Source: Sphingobacterium sp. PCS056
Lineage (GTDB): Bacteria > Bacteroidota > Bacteroidia > Sphingobacteriales > Sphingobacteriaceae
Length of the DNA: 64,000 nucleotides
Assembly: GCF_023273895.1 (NCBI RefSeq)
Contig: NZ_CP096883.1
Span: forward strand, 4,650,001 to 4,714,000
Direction of reading: 5' to 3'
How positions within the stretch are numbered: position 1 is the stretch's first letter; each line of letters starts with the position of its first letter. Under the pieces are notes generated by a model. That model made no database searches. It was not told where the DNA came from and saw only the letters and a list, made by a program, of their open reading frames with translations. Position numbers and translations under genes: made by a program. This document shows, piece by piece, positions 36,553 to 44,748 of the stretch.

Positions 36553-37593
36553 TTACATATTAAGTAATATTTTCAATTCGTCATCTGAAATTTGTACACT
36601 TTCTTTTAATATTCCATGCAGGTGAGGTGCCTTGATTCCTTCTCTTAAGTTTTTGGTACTTTTAATTACTCGGGCTTCATCCCAAAGATTTGCTTCAATA
36701 AATAAAGCTAATGTCTTCGCCCCACCCTCTATGATGATCGATTGAACGTCCATCAGGTACAATTGATATAAAATATTTTGTGGTAAATACCAGTCAAAAT
36801 TTTCCAATTCAATATATTTATTATGACCAGACCACTCCGTTTTAACGGCATTGAAGATGATGGTTTCAGCTTCATCGTTAAAAATCGCAGCTTCTTTTGG
36901 TACAGTCAGTAATTTATCGATCAATATCCGTTTCGGATTTTTCCCTTGCCATTCGCGCACAGTCAAAGTTGGATTATCGACTAATGCGGTTTTGGTCCCA
37001 ACTAAAATTGCATCTTCCTCTGCTCGCCATTTATGAACCAATTGCTTACTCGCTGCATTGCTAATCCACACTTGCTCACCTTCTTTTCCTAAGTAGCCAT
37101 CAGCACTTTCTGCCCACTTGAGAATGACGTAGGGACGATGTTTTTGAACGCGTGTAAAAAACCTGCGATTTAACCATAGCGCTTCTTGTTTCAAAAGCCC
37201 TACTTCGACCTCCACACCTGCATTTTTCAAAATTTCCACACCTTTTCCATCTACTTGAGCAAACGGGTCCAAACAGGCGATATAAACTTTTTGCGGTTTA
37301 TATTTTGCAATGAGATCTGCACACGGAGGCGTCTTACCAAAGTGTGCACAAGGTTCTAAACTAACATAGAAAATTGACTGTCTTAATTTTGCTGCTGCAT
37401 CATCTCCATAATGGTCCAATACCTGCTGAATAGCATTTACTTCTGCATGCGCTCCACCATAAGGTGAGGTGTAGCCTTCTCCAATTATTTGATCTTCACA
37501 GACAATAACCGCACCTACCATTGGATTGGGACTTGTAGTACCTGCTCCCAAAATGGCCAATTCTAAGCACCTGCGCATGTAGCTTTCTTGCAT
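36553..37593 (-). CDS. ribD: Bifunctional riboflavin biosynthesis deaminase/reductase
   Basis: 346 aa. N-terminal deaminase with zinc ligands in GGAHAEVNAI and SLEPCAHFGKTPPCADLI; C-terminal reductase with GTKTALVDNPTLTVR and IIEGGAKTLALF. It converts the first GTP-derived pyrimidine to the ribitylamino intermediate of riboflavin. The longest frame begins at 37614, but a TACTTTTG promoter element overlaps that extension, so the ATG at 37593 (MQESYMRRCLELA) is chosen; 37599 is possible. No FMN riboswitch was recognised upstream. Confidence 0.94.
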   Translation of the reverse strand: MQESYMRRCLELAILGAGTTSPNPMVGAVIVCEDQIIGEGYTSPYGGAHAEVNAIQQVLDHYGDDAAAKLRQSIFYVSLEPCAHFGKTPPCADLIAKYKPQKVYIACLDPFAQVDGKGVEILKNAGVEVEVGLLKQEALWLNRRFFTRVQKHRPYVILKWAESADGYLGKEGEQVWISNAASKQLVHKWRAEEDAILVGTKTALVDNPTLTVREWQGKNPKRILIDKLLTVPKEAAIFNDEAETIIFNAVKTEWSGHNKYIELENFDWYLPQNILYQLYLMDVQSIIIEGGAKTLALFIEANLWDEARVIKSTKNLREGIKAPHLHGILKESVQISDDELKILLNM

Positions 37594-37602
37594 ATTCATA
37601 CA

Positions 37603-37610
37603 CAAAAGTA
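37603..37610 (-). promoter_or_regulatory. -7 element for ribD
   Basis: TACTTTTG on the minus strand (TAnnTTTG), 9 bases before the preferred ATG at 37593, overlapping the longest ORF. The leader would be only a few bases. Confidence 0.55.
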
Positions 37611-37792
37611 TCAAAACAATACTAGAACAGAAAACACAAGATTTATAGCGAATTTTTAACGATCATATAATTGTCCATACAGATACCAAATAACGCTCAT
37701 TGTACAACAACTTGAGTGCTCTATAAAAAGACTTGAAGGAATAATTGTTTGCCATCTATTGCAATTATTATGGTAAATAAAACAAATTTATC

Positions 37793-37800
37793 TAAGTTTG
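37793..37800 (+). promoter_or_regulatory. -7 element for prmC, possible leaderless mRNA
   Basis: TAAGTTTG (TAnnTTTG) ends four bases before the prmC ATG at 37805, implying initiation at or next to the start codon. Confidence 0.45.
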
Positions 37801-37804
37801 AGGA

Positions 37805-38659
37805 ATGGAAAATTTACAAACCTACGACAGCTTGTTCCAAAAAGATCTCGCTACATTTTATGACGCAGAAGAAATCAAAAACATCTTCTATATCGTTATT
37901 GAAGATGTTTTAGGACTTTCCAGAATGCAGTACAGTTTAAATAAAGATCTCGTATTGTCAGCAGATCAAAGCTTACGTATGTCACAAATTCTACATGACC
38001 TAGTGAAGCAAAAACCCATACAGCACATCTTGAAAAAAGCCGATTTCTATGGTGAAGTTTTTGAAGTCAATCCTTTTGTATTGATTCCTCGATCAGAAAC
38101 AGAGGAACTGGTCGATATGATTATCCGCAATCACAAAGATCAGGTGCCATTGCGCATTATCGACATCGGCACTGGATCGGGCTGCATTCCGATCTCACTG
38201 AAAAGACATCTACAAGAAGCTCAAATTTCCGCATTAGATATTTCTAAAGAAGCAATAGAAACAGCTAAACGCAATGCACAGCGATTGGATACCCCTATTA
38301 ACTTTGTCAATGCAGATATTTTGGAGTGGGAATATATTTTTCAATCGCAACAATATGATATCATTGTTAGCAACCCTCCCTATATCACACCTAAAGAAAA
38401 AGAGGAAATGCATCCCAACGTATTGGAATTTGAACCACATCTTGCACTTTTTGTGGAAGAAACTGCCCCCTTACTATTTTATGAGACAATCGCTTCATTC
38501 GCGTTGAAACATTTAACGGCCAATGGGGATCTATATTTTGAAATTAATCAATATTATGGGGATGAAACAGTTGATATGCTTCGTAAAAAAGGGTTTAAAA
38601 TGGTAGAATTATATCATGATATGCAACAAAACCCAAGAATGATACATGCGAAAAAATAG
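37805..38659 (+). CDS. prmC: Peptide chain release factor N5-glutamine methyltransferase
   Basis: 284 aa. Methylates the GGQ glutamine of release factors RF1/RF2. N-terminal helical domain (LVLSADQSLRMSQILHDLV, KPIQHIL), then the Rossmann methyltransferase with RIIDIGTGSGCIPISL (AdoMet loop) and the IVSNPPYI catalytic NPPY motif near residue 185. Length normal. Divergent from ribD and followed by a tRNA gene. Confidence 0.95.
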   Translation: MENLQTYDSLFQKDLATFYDAEEIKNIFYIVIEDVLGLSRMQYSLNKDLVLSADQSLRMSQILHDLVKQKPIQHILKKADFYGEVFEVNPFVLIPRSETEELVDMIIRNHKDQVPLRIIDIGTGSGCIPISLKRHLQEAQISALDISKEAIETAKRNAQRLDTPINFVNADILEWEYIFQSQQYDIIVSNPPYITPKEKEEMHPNVLEFEPHLALFVEETAPLLFYETIASFALKHLTANGDLYFEINQYYGDETVDMLRKKGFKMVELYHDMQQNPRMIHAKK

Positions 38660-38728
38660 GGCAATAAAAAATTAATTATTTCATTACCAAACAGTAACAA
38701 AATAATCTAAGATAAATTGTTTAAAAAA

Positions 38729-38759
38729 TTGGCACATATCACTATTTTTTCTACCTTTG
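38729..38759 (+). promoter_or_regulatory. tRNA-Lys promoter (copy 1)
   Basis: TTG at 38729-38731, spacer of 20, TACCTTTG at 38752-38759. The same spacing and flanking bases (TTTGCATCACTTTCA) recur before the second tRNA-Lys gene. Confidence 0.75.
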
Positions 38760-38797
38760 CATCACTTTCAGAAACGGATTTATTTCCAAAAAGAAAG

Positions 38798-38870
38798 GAT
38801 TCCGTAGCTCAGCTGGTAGAGCAATACACTTTTAATGTATGGGTCCTGGGTTCGAATCCCAGCGGGATCA
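38798..38870 (+). tRNA. tRNA-Lys (anticodon TTT)
   Basis: 73-nt cloverleaf starting GATTCCGTAGCTCAGC. Acceptor arms GATTCCG / CGGGATC, anticodon stem ATACA / TGTAT with loop CTTTTAA giving anticodon TTT, T-arm CTGGG-TTCGAAT-CCCAG, discriminator A. CCA is not encoded. Identical to the gene at 63521-63593. Confidence 0.97.
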
Positions 38871-38877
38871 CAAGAAA

Positions 38878-38905
38878 AAGCTTCACACTCTGTGAAGCTT
38901 TTTTT
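38878..38905 (+). terminator. Terminator after tRNA-Lys copy 1
   Basis: AAGCTTCACA / TGTGAAGCTT stem with a 3-base loop followed by T5, eight bases beyond the tRNA. Confidence 0.9.
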
Positions 38906-39064
38906 GTATCCAATGGGATGAGAACAGAAGTGTTGGGATGGGTTCGACCTTTTTCTGTTTAAAGATGTTAGGGATTCTAATGTTACATACTTATACAAAT
39001 CCTCTTCAACAGCATTTTTTTCAAGAAAAAGTGCCGCATTAAAAATGATTGATAAAAATCACCA

Positions 39065-40420
39065 TCATTTCTCAAATTTCCAGCAATCAAAAAACATGAT
39101 ATCTTCTGGAGCTTTACCCAGAAAAACAAAATAAAGATCATGTATTCCCTTTAATTTTTTCTCTAAGGAGATGTCAACTGCTGCCCAACGATCATCGCCT
39201 CCAGTCAATGGAATTTTAACAGAACCCACAACCTGACCATTTTCTGATCCTAATCGAATCTGCATTTCGACACCGCTGTTATGAGTCGTTCCTACCCGTG
39301 CAAAAAAGGATACCGCTCCTTCATGACCAAAATCAACATTTTTAACAGCAGTAAAAGCTCCACTTTTTTTGGCTTTTACAAATACGCCCACTTTATTGTT
39401 TTGATAAGATTTCACCTCTTTTGACCATGCAATGGTTTCTGCTTGAGTCAACTCATACGGATTTAATGTTGCGATAGCCTTTTTTATCCCTTCATTCATT
39501 GAAACCTGTGGAATAGTTCCATCGGTATTAAATGTTAATTCTTGTACACATACCGAACGCGTAAATCCAGTTCCACCCGGGAGGCCCGCATTATGATAAA
39601 AGAAATACGTCTTACCGCGAAAGTCAATAACACCGGGATGGTTAGTAAATGATCCACCTTCTGCAGGCATAACAATACCGCTGTATTTCCATGGACCTTT
39701 TACGCTTTTACTGGTGGAATAACCAATAAACTCGGGAAGCGGCCCGCCTGGCCAAAACAAATAATACAACTCTTTACGCTTATACAACCACGGGCCTTCT
39801 TCATATTTGGTCGGGCGTTCAGGATTGTCGTTTCTTTTTCCAAACGCTTCCTCTGTCATTGGCACCTCAATAATCTGTCCTGTGTAAGATATCATGTCTT
39901 CGTTTAATTGCACATACTTCAATTTTGGATTACCCCAATACATATGGGCTGTCCCGTCCTCATCAATAAAAATGGTAGGGTCAATATCTCCCCATTCACT
40001 TTGCACGAGTGGCTTACCCAATGGATCATAAAATGGTCCCAAAGGACTATCACCAACTGCGACTCCTATCGCACCACGATTGTTCAGCTTGGAGATAACC
40101 GGAACATAAAGATAAAACTTACCATTTTTCTCCACACATTGTGCGGCCCAAGCATCTCCTTTGGCCCATTCAAAATCGGTGTATGAAAGTATTTTACCAT
40201 GATCGGTCCAGTTCAGCATATCATTGGTCGAATAAGCGCGCCAATTGTTCATATTGAACCACGTGGATTTATCTTCATCATGTGTCGTATAGACATAAAG
40301 TCGATCGTTGTAAACCATTGGTGCCGGGTCGGCGGTGTAGGTAGTCTGTATAATTGGATTTTGAGCAAATAGCCTTGTTAAAGTTGCTGTCAGAATCAAT
40401 ATGAGTAAATAGCGCATCAT
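39065..40420 (-). CDS. Secreted glycoside hydrolase family 43 with C-terminal carbohydrate-binding module
   Basis: 451 aa with signal peptide (MMRYLLILILTATLTRLFAQ). Five-bladed propeller catalytic domain: TYTADPAPMVYNDRLYVY (catalytic base Asp), DIDPTIFIDEDGTAHMYWG (pKa-modulating Asp) and KYEEGPWLYKRKELYYLFW (acid Glu). About residues 320-451 form a CBM6-like beta-sandwich. GH43 enzymes are beta-xylosidases, arabinofuranosidases or related; with GH115 in the same locus, action on arabinoglucuronoxylan is likely. Exact specificity not readable. Confidence 0.9.
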   Translation of the reverse strand: MMRYLLILILTATLTRLFAQNPIIQTTYTADPAPMVYNDRLYVYTTHDEDKSTWFNMNNWRAYSTNDMLNWTDHGKILSYTDFEWAKGDAWAAQCVEKNGKFYLYVPVISKLNNRGAIGVAVGDSPLGPFYDPLGKPLVQSEWGDIDPTIFIDEDGTAHMYWGNPKLKYVQLNEDMISYTGQIIEVPMTEEAFGKRNDNPERPTKYEEGPWLYKRKELYYLFWPGGPLPEFIGYSTSKSVKGPWKYSGIVMPAEGGSFTNHPGVIDFRGKTYFFYHNAGLPGGTGFTRSVCVQELTFNTDGTIPQVSMNEGIKKAIATLNPYELTQAETIAWSKEVKSYQNNKVGVFVKAKKSGAFTAVKNVDFGHEGAVSFFARVGTTHNSGVEMQIRLGSENGQVVGSVKIPLTGGDDRWAAVDISLEKKLKGIHDLYFVFLGKAPEDIMFFDCWKFEK

Positions 40421-40496
40421 TTATTTGGTCAATTGGTTTTAATGATATTTTTAGATTTATATTTTATTATACTTTATAAGCTCAATTAGGTTAGAA

Positions 40497-40621
40497 CTAC
40501 TGTATTCGGCTTAGTTTATAAAAAAGTACGCCGTGTGCTGGAATTTCCATTGAGAATGGACAATTTGCGTCATAAACAACAATAATAGGATGAGCATTCC
40601 TTTTTTTATTCTATGTATCAT
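40497..40621 (-). pseudogene. Relic of a secreted glycoside hydrolase gene (internal deletion)
   Basis: On the minus strand, just upstream of the GH43 gene, an ATG at 40619-40621 opens a signal-peptide-like sequence (MIHRIKKGMLILLLLF then MTQIVHSQ) that stops after 36 codons at 40511. In the neighbouring frame the overlapping sequence 40497-40553 encodes a typical hydrolase C-terminal tail (EIPAHGVLFYKLSRIQ, stop), as seen at the end of GH27/GH36-like beta-sandwich domains. The two ends of one gene appear joined by a large deletion with frame change. This is inference; the original family is uncertain. Confidence 0.4.
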
Positions 40622-41558
40622 ATTCAGTGTTTAAGTTATTTACGGTAATACAAGTTTATACTGATCAAAAATTAATTTATTTATTAATGCTTTTCTCAAT
40701 AATTTTCAACAGAAGCAAAACCAAAAATAAATATTTAAAAAAATTAATATCCTTGGAAAATGTCTGAATATATTAAATAGCTGATAAAAGTCATATTTTA
40801 AGACATGAAATGAATCATTTTGAAATGACTTCGAAACTCCTTTGTAACTGAACGATAGCCAAAGAATGGTCTCCTATTGGGTACATAGTTTAAATTATCA
40901 GAAACGGATATTAAAAAATGCTTCATGTTATTCCCTTCAACGCGCGGTATTTTGACCCGATAAAATACTGACCCTACCCTGGCTATGGCAAAGTGCTTCG
41001 GCGCCTTCCCGTCTCTGCTAGCGAGTCCGCTGCCGACATCTGTAAAAAATTAATTAACACTGAATTAACTACTAAAAGACCGATTTGAAATCGACATGCT
41101 ACTACCTCTGTTGGTATCTTAGACAAGATTGGACATATCACCGAAAATTATAAAGTGGAATTTCCAACCACATTTCACACCTGTGTAACAGTGAGTTAAA
41201 AGCGATGTAACAAAAAACAATGTTTATGAAACAAGGAGATATTTCAGTTTTAAAATGTTATTACGACATTTATAATCATAAGGGCTGTAGCACTCGACAC
41301 ATGTCAAAGTAATAGTCCTAAAACCAATTATAAATTCTAATAAAGTTATGAAAAATCCAAATGCAGGAATACTAATTCCTATGCTCCGACGAACTGTACC
41401 ATTCCGATTTTTGACAGCTGTTGACAATCGATTGCAATATGGTGCATCACAAATTAACGTCGTTTCTTATACCAGTAATAATTGGTTTAGAAACTAGATC
41501 GAAGACAAGATTCTTTTCAGAAAGAAAAATCTGAACAACAAGCTAACCTATTTAAATT
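40622..41558. other. Gene-poor region upstream of susC, with a GC-rich foreign-looking patch
   Basis: About 940 bases with no convincing gene. Most is AT-rich. At 40947-40968 there is an inverted repeat (GTATTTT / AAAATAC) containing one GACCC and followed by a second, CTGACCCTACCC. An abrupt GC-rich patch follows at about 40970-41042 (TTCGGCGCCTTCCCG, GAGTCCGCTGCCGAC). The GGTCAGTATTTTATCGGGTC style of repeat on the minus strand recalls ends of IS21-like elements, but no transposase fragment was identified. The promoter of the SusCD operon should lie at the right end; no TAnnTTTG was found near it. Confidence 0.4.
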
Positions 41559-44500
41559 ATGAGAATTCAACTATTAATCATTCTCTTTCTGTCTACTTGT
41601 GTGTATGCATTTGGACAAAGTACACAGATAGAGGGCTCCGTTAAAAATACATTAGGCGAGCCATTAATCGGCGTCACAGTAGGAATCGAAAATTCCAGTA
41701 CGGTAACCAAGACGAACAAAGATGGATTTTATACAATAAGAGCACAAAAAAATGCAAATCTGAGCTTTTCGAGTGTAGGTTATCAATCCATCACTGTAGC
41801 GATTTCAAATCGTAAGACGATCGACATTATTCTACAAGAGGACACGAGGAAAATTGACGAAGTCGTCGTCAACGTGGGTTATGGTACCATGAAAAAAAGT
41901 GATCTTACTGGTGCTGTTTCGTCCATCAGCTCAGAGAGTATACAGCAATCGGTACCCACGACGATAGATCAGGTCTTTCAGGGGCGAATAGCAGGTTTGC
42001 AAATGTCATCCAACTCAGGTCTTCCGGGCGGAGGAAGCTCTATTCAAATCCGGGGAATAAACTCGATCAACAGTACGAATGAACCTATTTACGTCGTCGA
42101 TGGAGTCATTATGAGTGGGCAGACAGGTAATAACGACGTGAATGCACTTGCAGGGATAAACCCAAATGATATCGAGAGTATCGAGGTGCTTAAAGATGCA
42201 TCTGCTTCGGCGATTTATGGCGCCCAGGGCGCAAATGGTGTCATTATTATCACCATGAAAAAGGGGAAAAATGCTCGTCCCATTATCAATTTCAATACAA
42301 AATATGGTTTGGAAGAGCTCCCAAAAAAGATACAAATGATGAACCTAAGGGAGTATGCTGTACACCACAATGCTTTCTCCGATGTGCTCGGCTATGGCCA
42401 TCGTACAGACTTTGCTCACCCAGAGTACTTAGGCGAGGGAACAAATTGGCAAGACGAACTCTATCGAGTGGGGAATCTACAAACTTATGATATCGCTGTA
42501 AGAGGCGGAAACACGATCTCCAATTATGCAGTTTCGGCTGGTTATCTCAATCAAGATGGAATGATCTACGGGTCAGGTTTTAAGCGATTCACTTTCCGGT
42601 TGAATCAGGAAACCGAATTACGTCCTTGGTTAAAAATGGGAGCTGTACTCAATGGAAATTACACCAAGCAAGCTACGGCAGTTTCATCATGGAGTGTTGT
42701 AGGAAGCTCCCTGCTTCAAACACCATCCATCCCTGTTCGCAACGCCGATGGCACATTTGGAGGACCTTCTTCCGAGTACGATGCCAATAATCTGGGATTT
42801 TCAAACCCTTTGGCAATTGCACAGCTCAACCAACGTAATCGTACTCAATTTGGAGGACGAGGAAATTTTTATCTGGAATTTAAACCCACGACATGGATGA
42901 ATTTTAGATCCGAGCTTACTGGCGAAGGCAATACAAATAACTATCAGCAGTTTTTACCGGCTTATGCTTTTGGCGCTTCGATCAAATCCAACGCCGAAAC
43001 CAGGCATGAGAAATCCTTCAATACCTTCTGGTCACTCAAAAACCTTTTTAATTTCAACAAAGATTTCGGTAAAAAGCACAAAACAACATTAATGCTCGGG
43101 CATGAAGTCATTGCCACCCGATATGAATTTTTAATGGGTGAGCGCCAATATGGCTCAAGCGAGCTCCCTGGTCTCGACGCTGGGGACGCAGAGTATGATT
43201 CGAATGCGGGGAATTCCAATGAAACAAAACGGGTTTCTTTCCTGGCGCGAGGTACCTATAATTATGATGACCGATACCTTTTTACAGCCACATTTCGGCG
43301 AGATGGATCGCACAATTTCGCAAGAGGTCATAGATGGGGAAATTTTCCTTCGGCAGCGCTCGCATGGCGAGTATCTCAGGAAAGATTTTTCTCTCCTTTG
43401 AAAAACACCATTGATGATCTCAAATTTAGAGTAAGCTATGGCGCTGTAGGAAATGCCAATGTAGACGCTTTTGCTTATCAGGCCATTTTGGCTAATACCC
43501 TCACCAACAATTGGGGTGTCGGTTATTCAACTTCAAATATTCCGAACGAAAATATCACATGGGAGACAACAAGATCCTGGAATGTAGGTTTTGACCTGAG
43601 TTTTTTAAAACGACGTGTCGAACTGGTTTTTGATGCTTACAACAAAATCACAGATGATCTACTGCTTCGGTTGTCGTTACCCTCATTTACTGGTACCCGT
43701 GGCAATACTCCTGGTTCTGCTGCTCCTCCTTATTATAATATTGGTGCTATACAAAACAAAGGAATTGAGTTTTCCCTCAATACACATAACATCAAAAAAC
43801 CAGATTTCAATTGGCGAAGTGGACTGGTATTTACCCTTAATCGAAATAAGGTGACCCGGATGAATACCACTACAGCGACAATCCAGCAGATTGATTATTC
43901 CAATGGAACCAACATCATCACACAGACCATGCAGGGCCAGCCTATTTCGCAATTTTACGGATACAAACAGGTTGGCCGCATCAACACTGCTGGCGACTAT
44001 CTGAAAGACAATGGTGACGGAACTAGCACTGTGATCACTGCGACTTTTAAAAATAGAATCGGTGATATTGTCAATAATGAAGGACTGGCAACTTCTACCT
44101 ATGTGGGTGATATCCTGTATGCAGATCTGAATCAGGACGGCATCATCAACGACGCCGATATGACATTGATCGGAAGCCCGCTGCCCAAATTCACCTTTGG
44201 TTTTAACAATACATTCAATTATAAAAACTTTGATCTCACTGTATTTTTGAATGGTTCCTTCGGACATAAAATCTTTAATATTTTAAGGACTTCGTTGGAT
44301 AACCCCAGAACTTATAGCAACGTCCGAAAAGATGTTGCCAATTATGCAAAAATCGGTTATCACGACGGTAATGCAGAAAACACGAACGTATGGAATGCTT
44401 ACGTGTTACCAGGCTCAGATCCAGAATTGGGACGCATATCCGTCAGAGATGCCCAAAATAGCATATTTAGTGACCGCTTTGTAGAAGATGGCACATTCCT

Positions 44501-44738
44501 GAGAGTACAGAATATTGCACTTGGTTATCGGTTTCCGACCAAATTCCTGTCTAGGTATAATATCAATAATATCCGTGTGTATTCTAATCTACAAAATGTG
44601 TTCATCTTCACAAAGTATAAAGGATATACACCGGAGGTGGGCTCCAGCTCGGGTCAAAGTATGCTTCGCTACGGTGTTGACGGCGGTTTTGTCCCTTCAC
44701 CACGTACATATACATTAGGTTTAGACATCACTTTTTAA
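41559..44738 (+). CDS. susC: SusC/RagA-family TonB-dependent outer-membrane glycan importer
   Basis: 1059 aa. Signal peptide (MRIQLLIILFLSTCVYAFGQ), carboxypeptidase-regulatory-like domain (IEGSVKNTLGEPLIGVTV), plug with GYGTMKKSDLTGAVSSI, QIRGINSINSTNEPIYVVDG and VLKDASASAIYGAQGANGVI, then a long barrel with terminal LGLDITF. Imports oligosaccharides into the periplasm with TonB-ExbBD energy together with the SusD lipoprotein encoded next. Full length. The symbol denotes the family role; the substrate is inferred as xylan fragments from the neighbouring GH115 and GH43. Confidence 0.95.
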   Translation: MRIQLLIILFLSTCVYAFGQSTQIEGSVKNTLGEPLIGVTVGIENSSTVTKTNKDGFYTIRAQKNANLSFSSVGYQSITVAISNRKTIDIILQEDTRKIDEVVVNVGYGTMKKSDLTGAVSSISSESIQQSVPTTIDQVFQGRIAGLQMSSNSGLPGGGSSIQIRGINSINSTNEPIYVVDGVIMSGQTGNNDVNALAGINPNDIESIEVLKDASASAIYGAQGANGVIIITMKKGKNARPIINFNTKYGLEELPKKIQMMNLREYAVHHNAFSDVLGYGHRTDFAHPEYLGEGTNWQDELYRVGNLQTYDIAVRGGNTISNYAVSAGYLNQDGMIYGSGFKRFTFRLNQETELRPWLKMGAVLNGNYTKQATAVSSWSVVGSSLLQTPSIPVRNADGTFGGPSSEYDANNLGFSNPLAIAQLNQRNRTQFGGRGNFYLEFKPTTWMNFRSELTGEGNTNNYQQFLPAYAFGASIKSNAETRHEKSFNTFWSLKNLFNFNKDFGKKHKTTLMLGHEVIATRYEFLMGERQYGSSELPGLDAGDAEYDSNAGNSNETKRVSFLARGTYNYDDRYLFTATFRRDGSHNFARGHRWGNFPSAALAWRVSQERFFSPLKNTIDDLKFRVSYGAVGNANVDAFAYQAILANTLTNNWGVGYSTSNIPNENITWETTRSWNVGFDLSFLKRRVELVFDAYNKITDDLLLRLSLPSFTGTRGNTPGSAAPPYYNIGAIQNKGIEFSLNTHNIKKPDFNWRSGLVFTLNRNKVTRMNTTTATIQQIDYSNGTNIITQTMQGQPISQFYGYKQVGRINTAGDYLKDNGDGTSTVITATFKNRIGDIVNNEGLATSTYVGDILYADLNQDGIINDADMTLIGSPLPKFTFGFNNTFNYKNFDLTVFLNGSFGHKIFNILRTSLDNPRTYSNVRKDVANYAKIGYHDGNAENTNVWNAYVLPGSDPELGRISVRDAQNSIFSDRFVEDGTFLRVQNIALGYRFPTKFLSRYNINNIRVYSNLQNVFIFTKYKGYTPEVGSSSGQSMLRYGVDGGFVPSPRTYTLGLDITF

Positions 44739-44748
44739 CGATTTGATC

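Noticed and set aside
37615..37804. Possible FMN riboswitch in the ribD-prmC gap
   Set aside because: None of the conserved RFN-element sequence blocks was found; the leader of ribD appears to be only a few bases.
38717..38998. ORFs on both strands across the first tRNA-Lys gene
   Set aside because: They simply read through the tRNA, its promoter and terminator; the second tRNA copy creates a similar false ORF at 63452-63634.
41224..41427. 67-aa minus-strand ORF upstream of susC
   Set aside because: No promoter, no recognisable motif, and overlaps another equally weak ORF.
41348..41497. 49-aa plus-strand ORF just upstream of susC
   Set aside because: No signal, membrane helix or family pattern; probably chance in the untranslated leader region.
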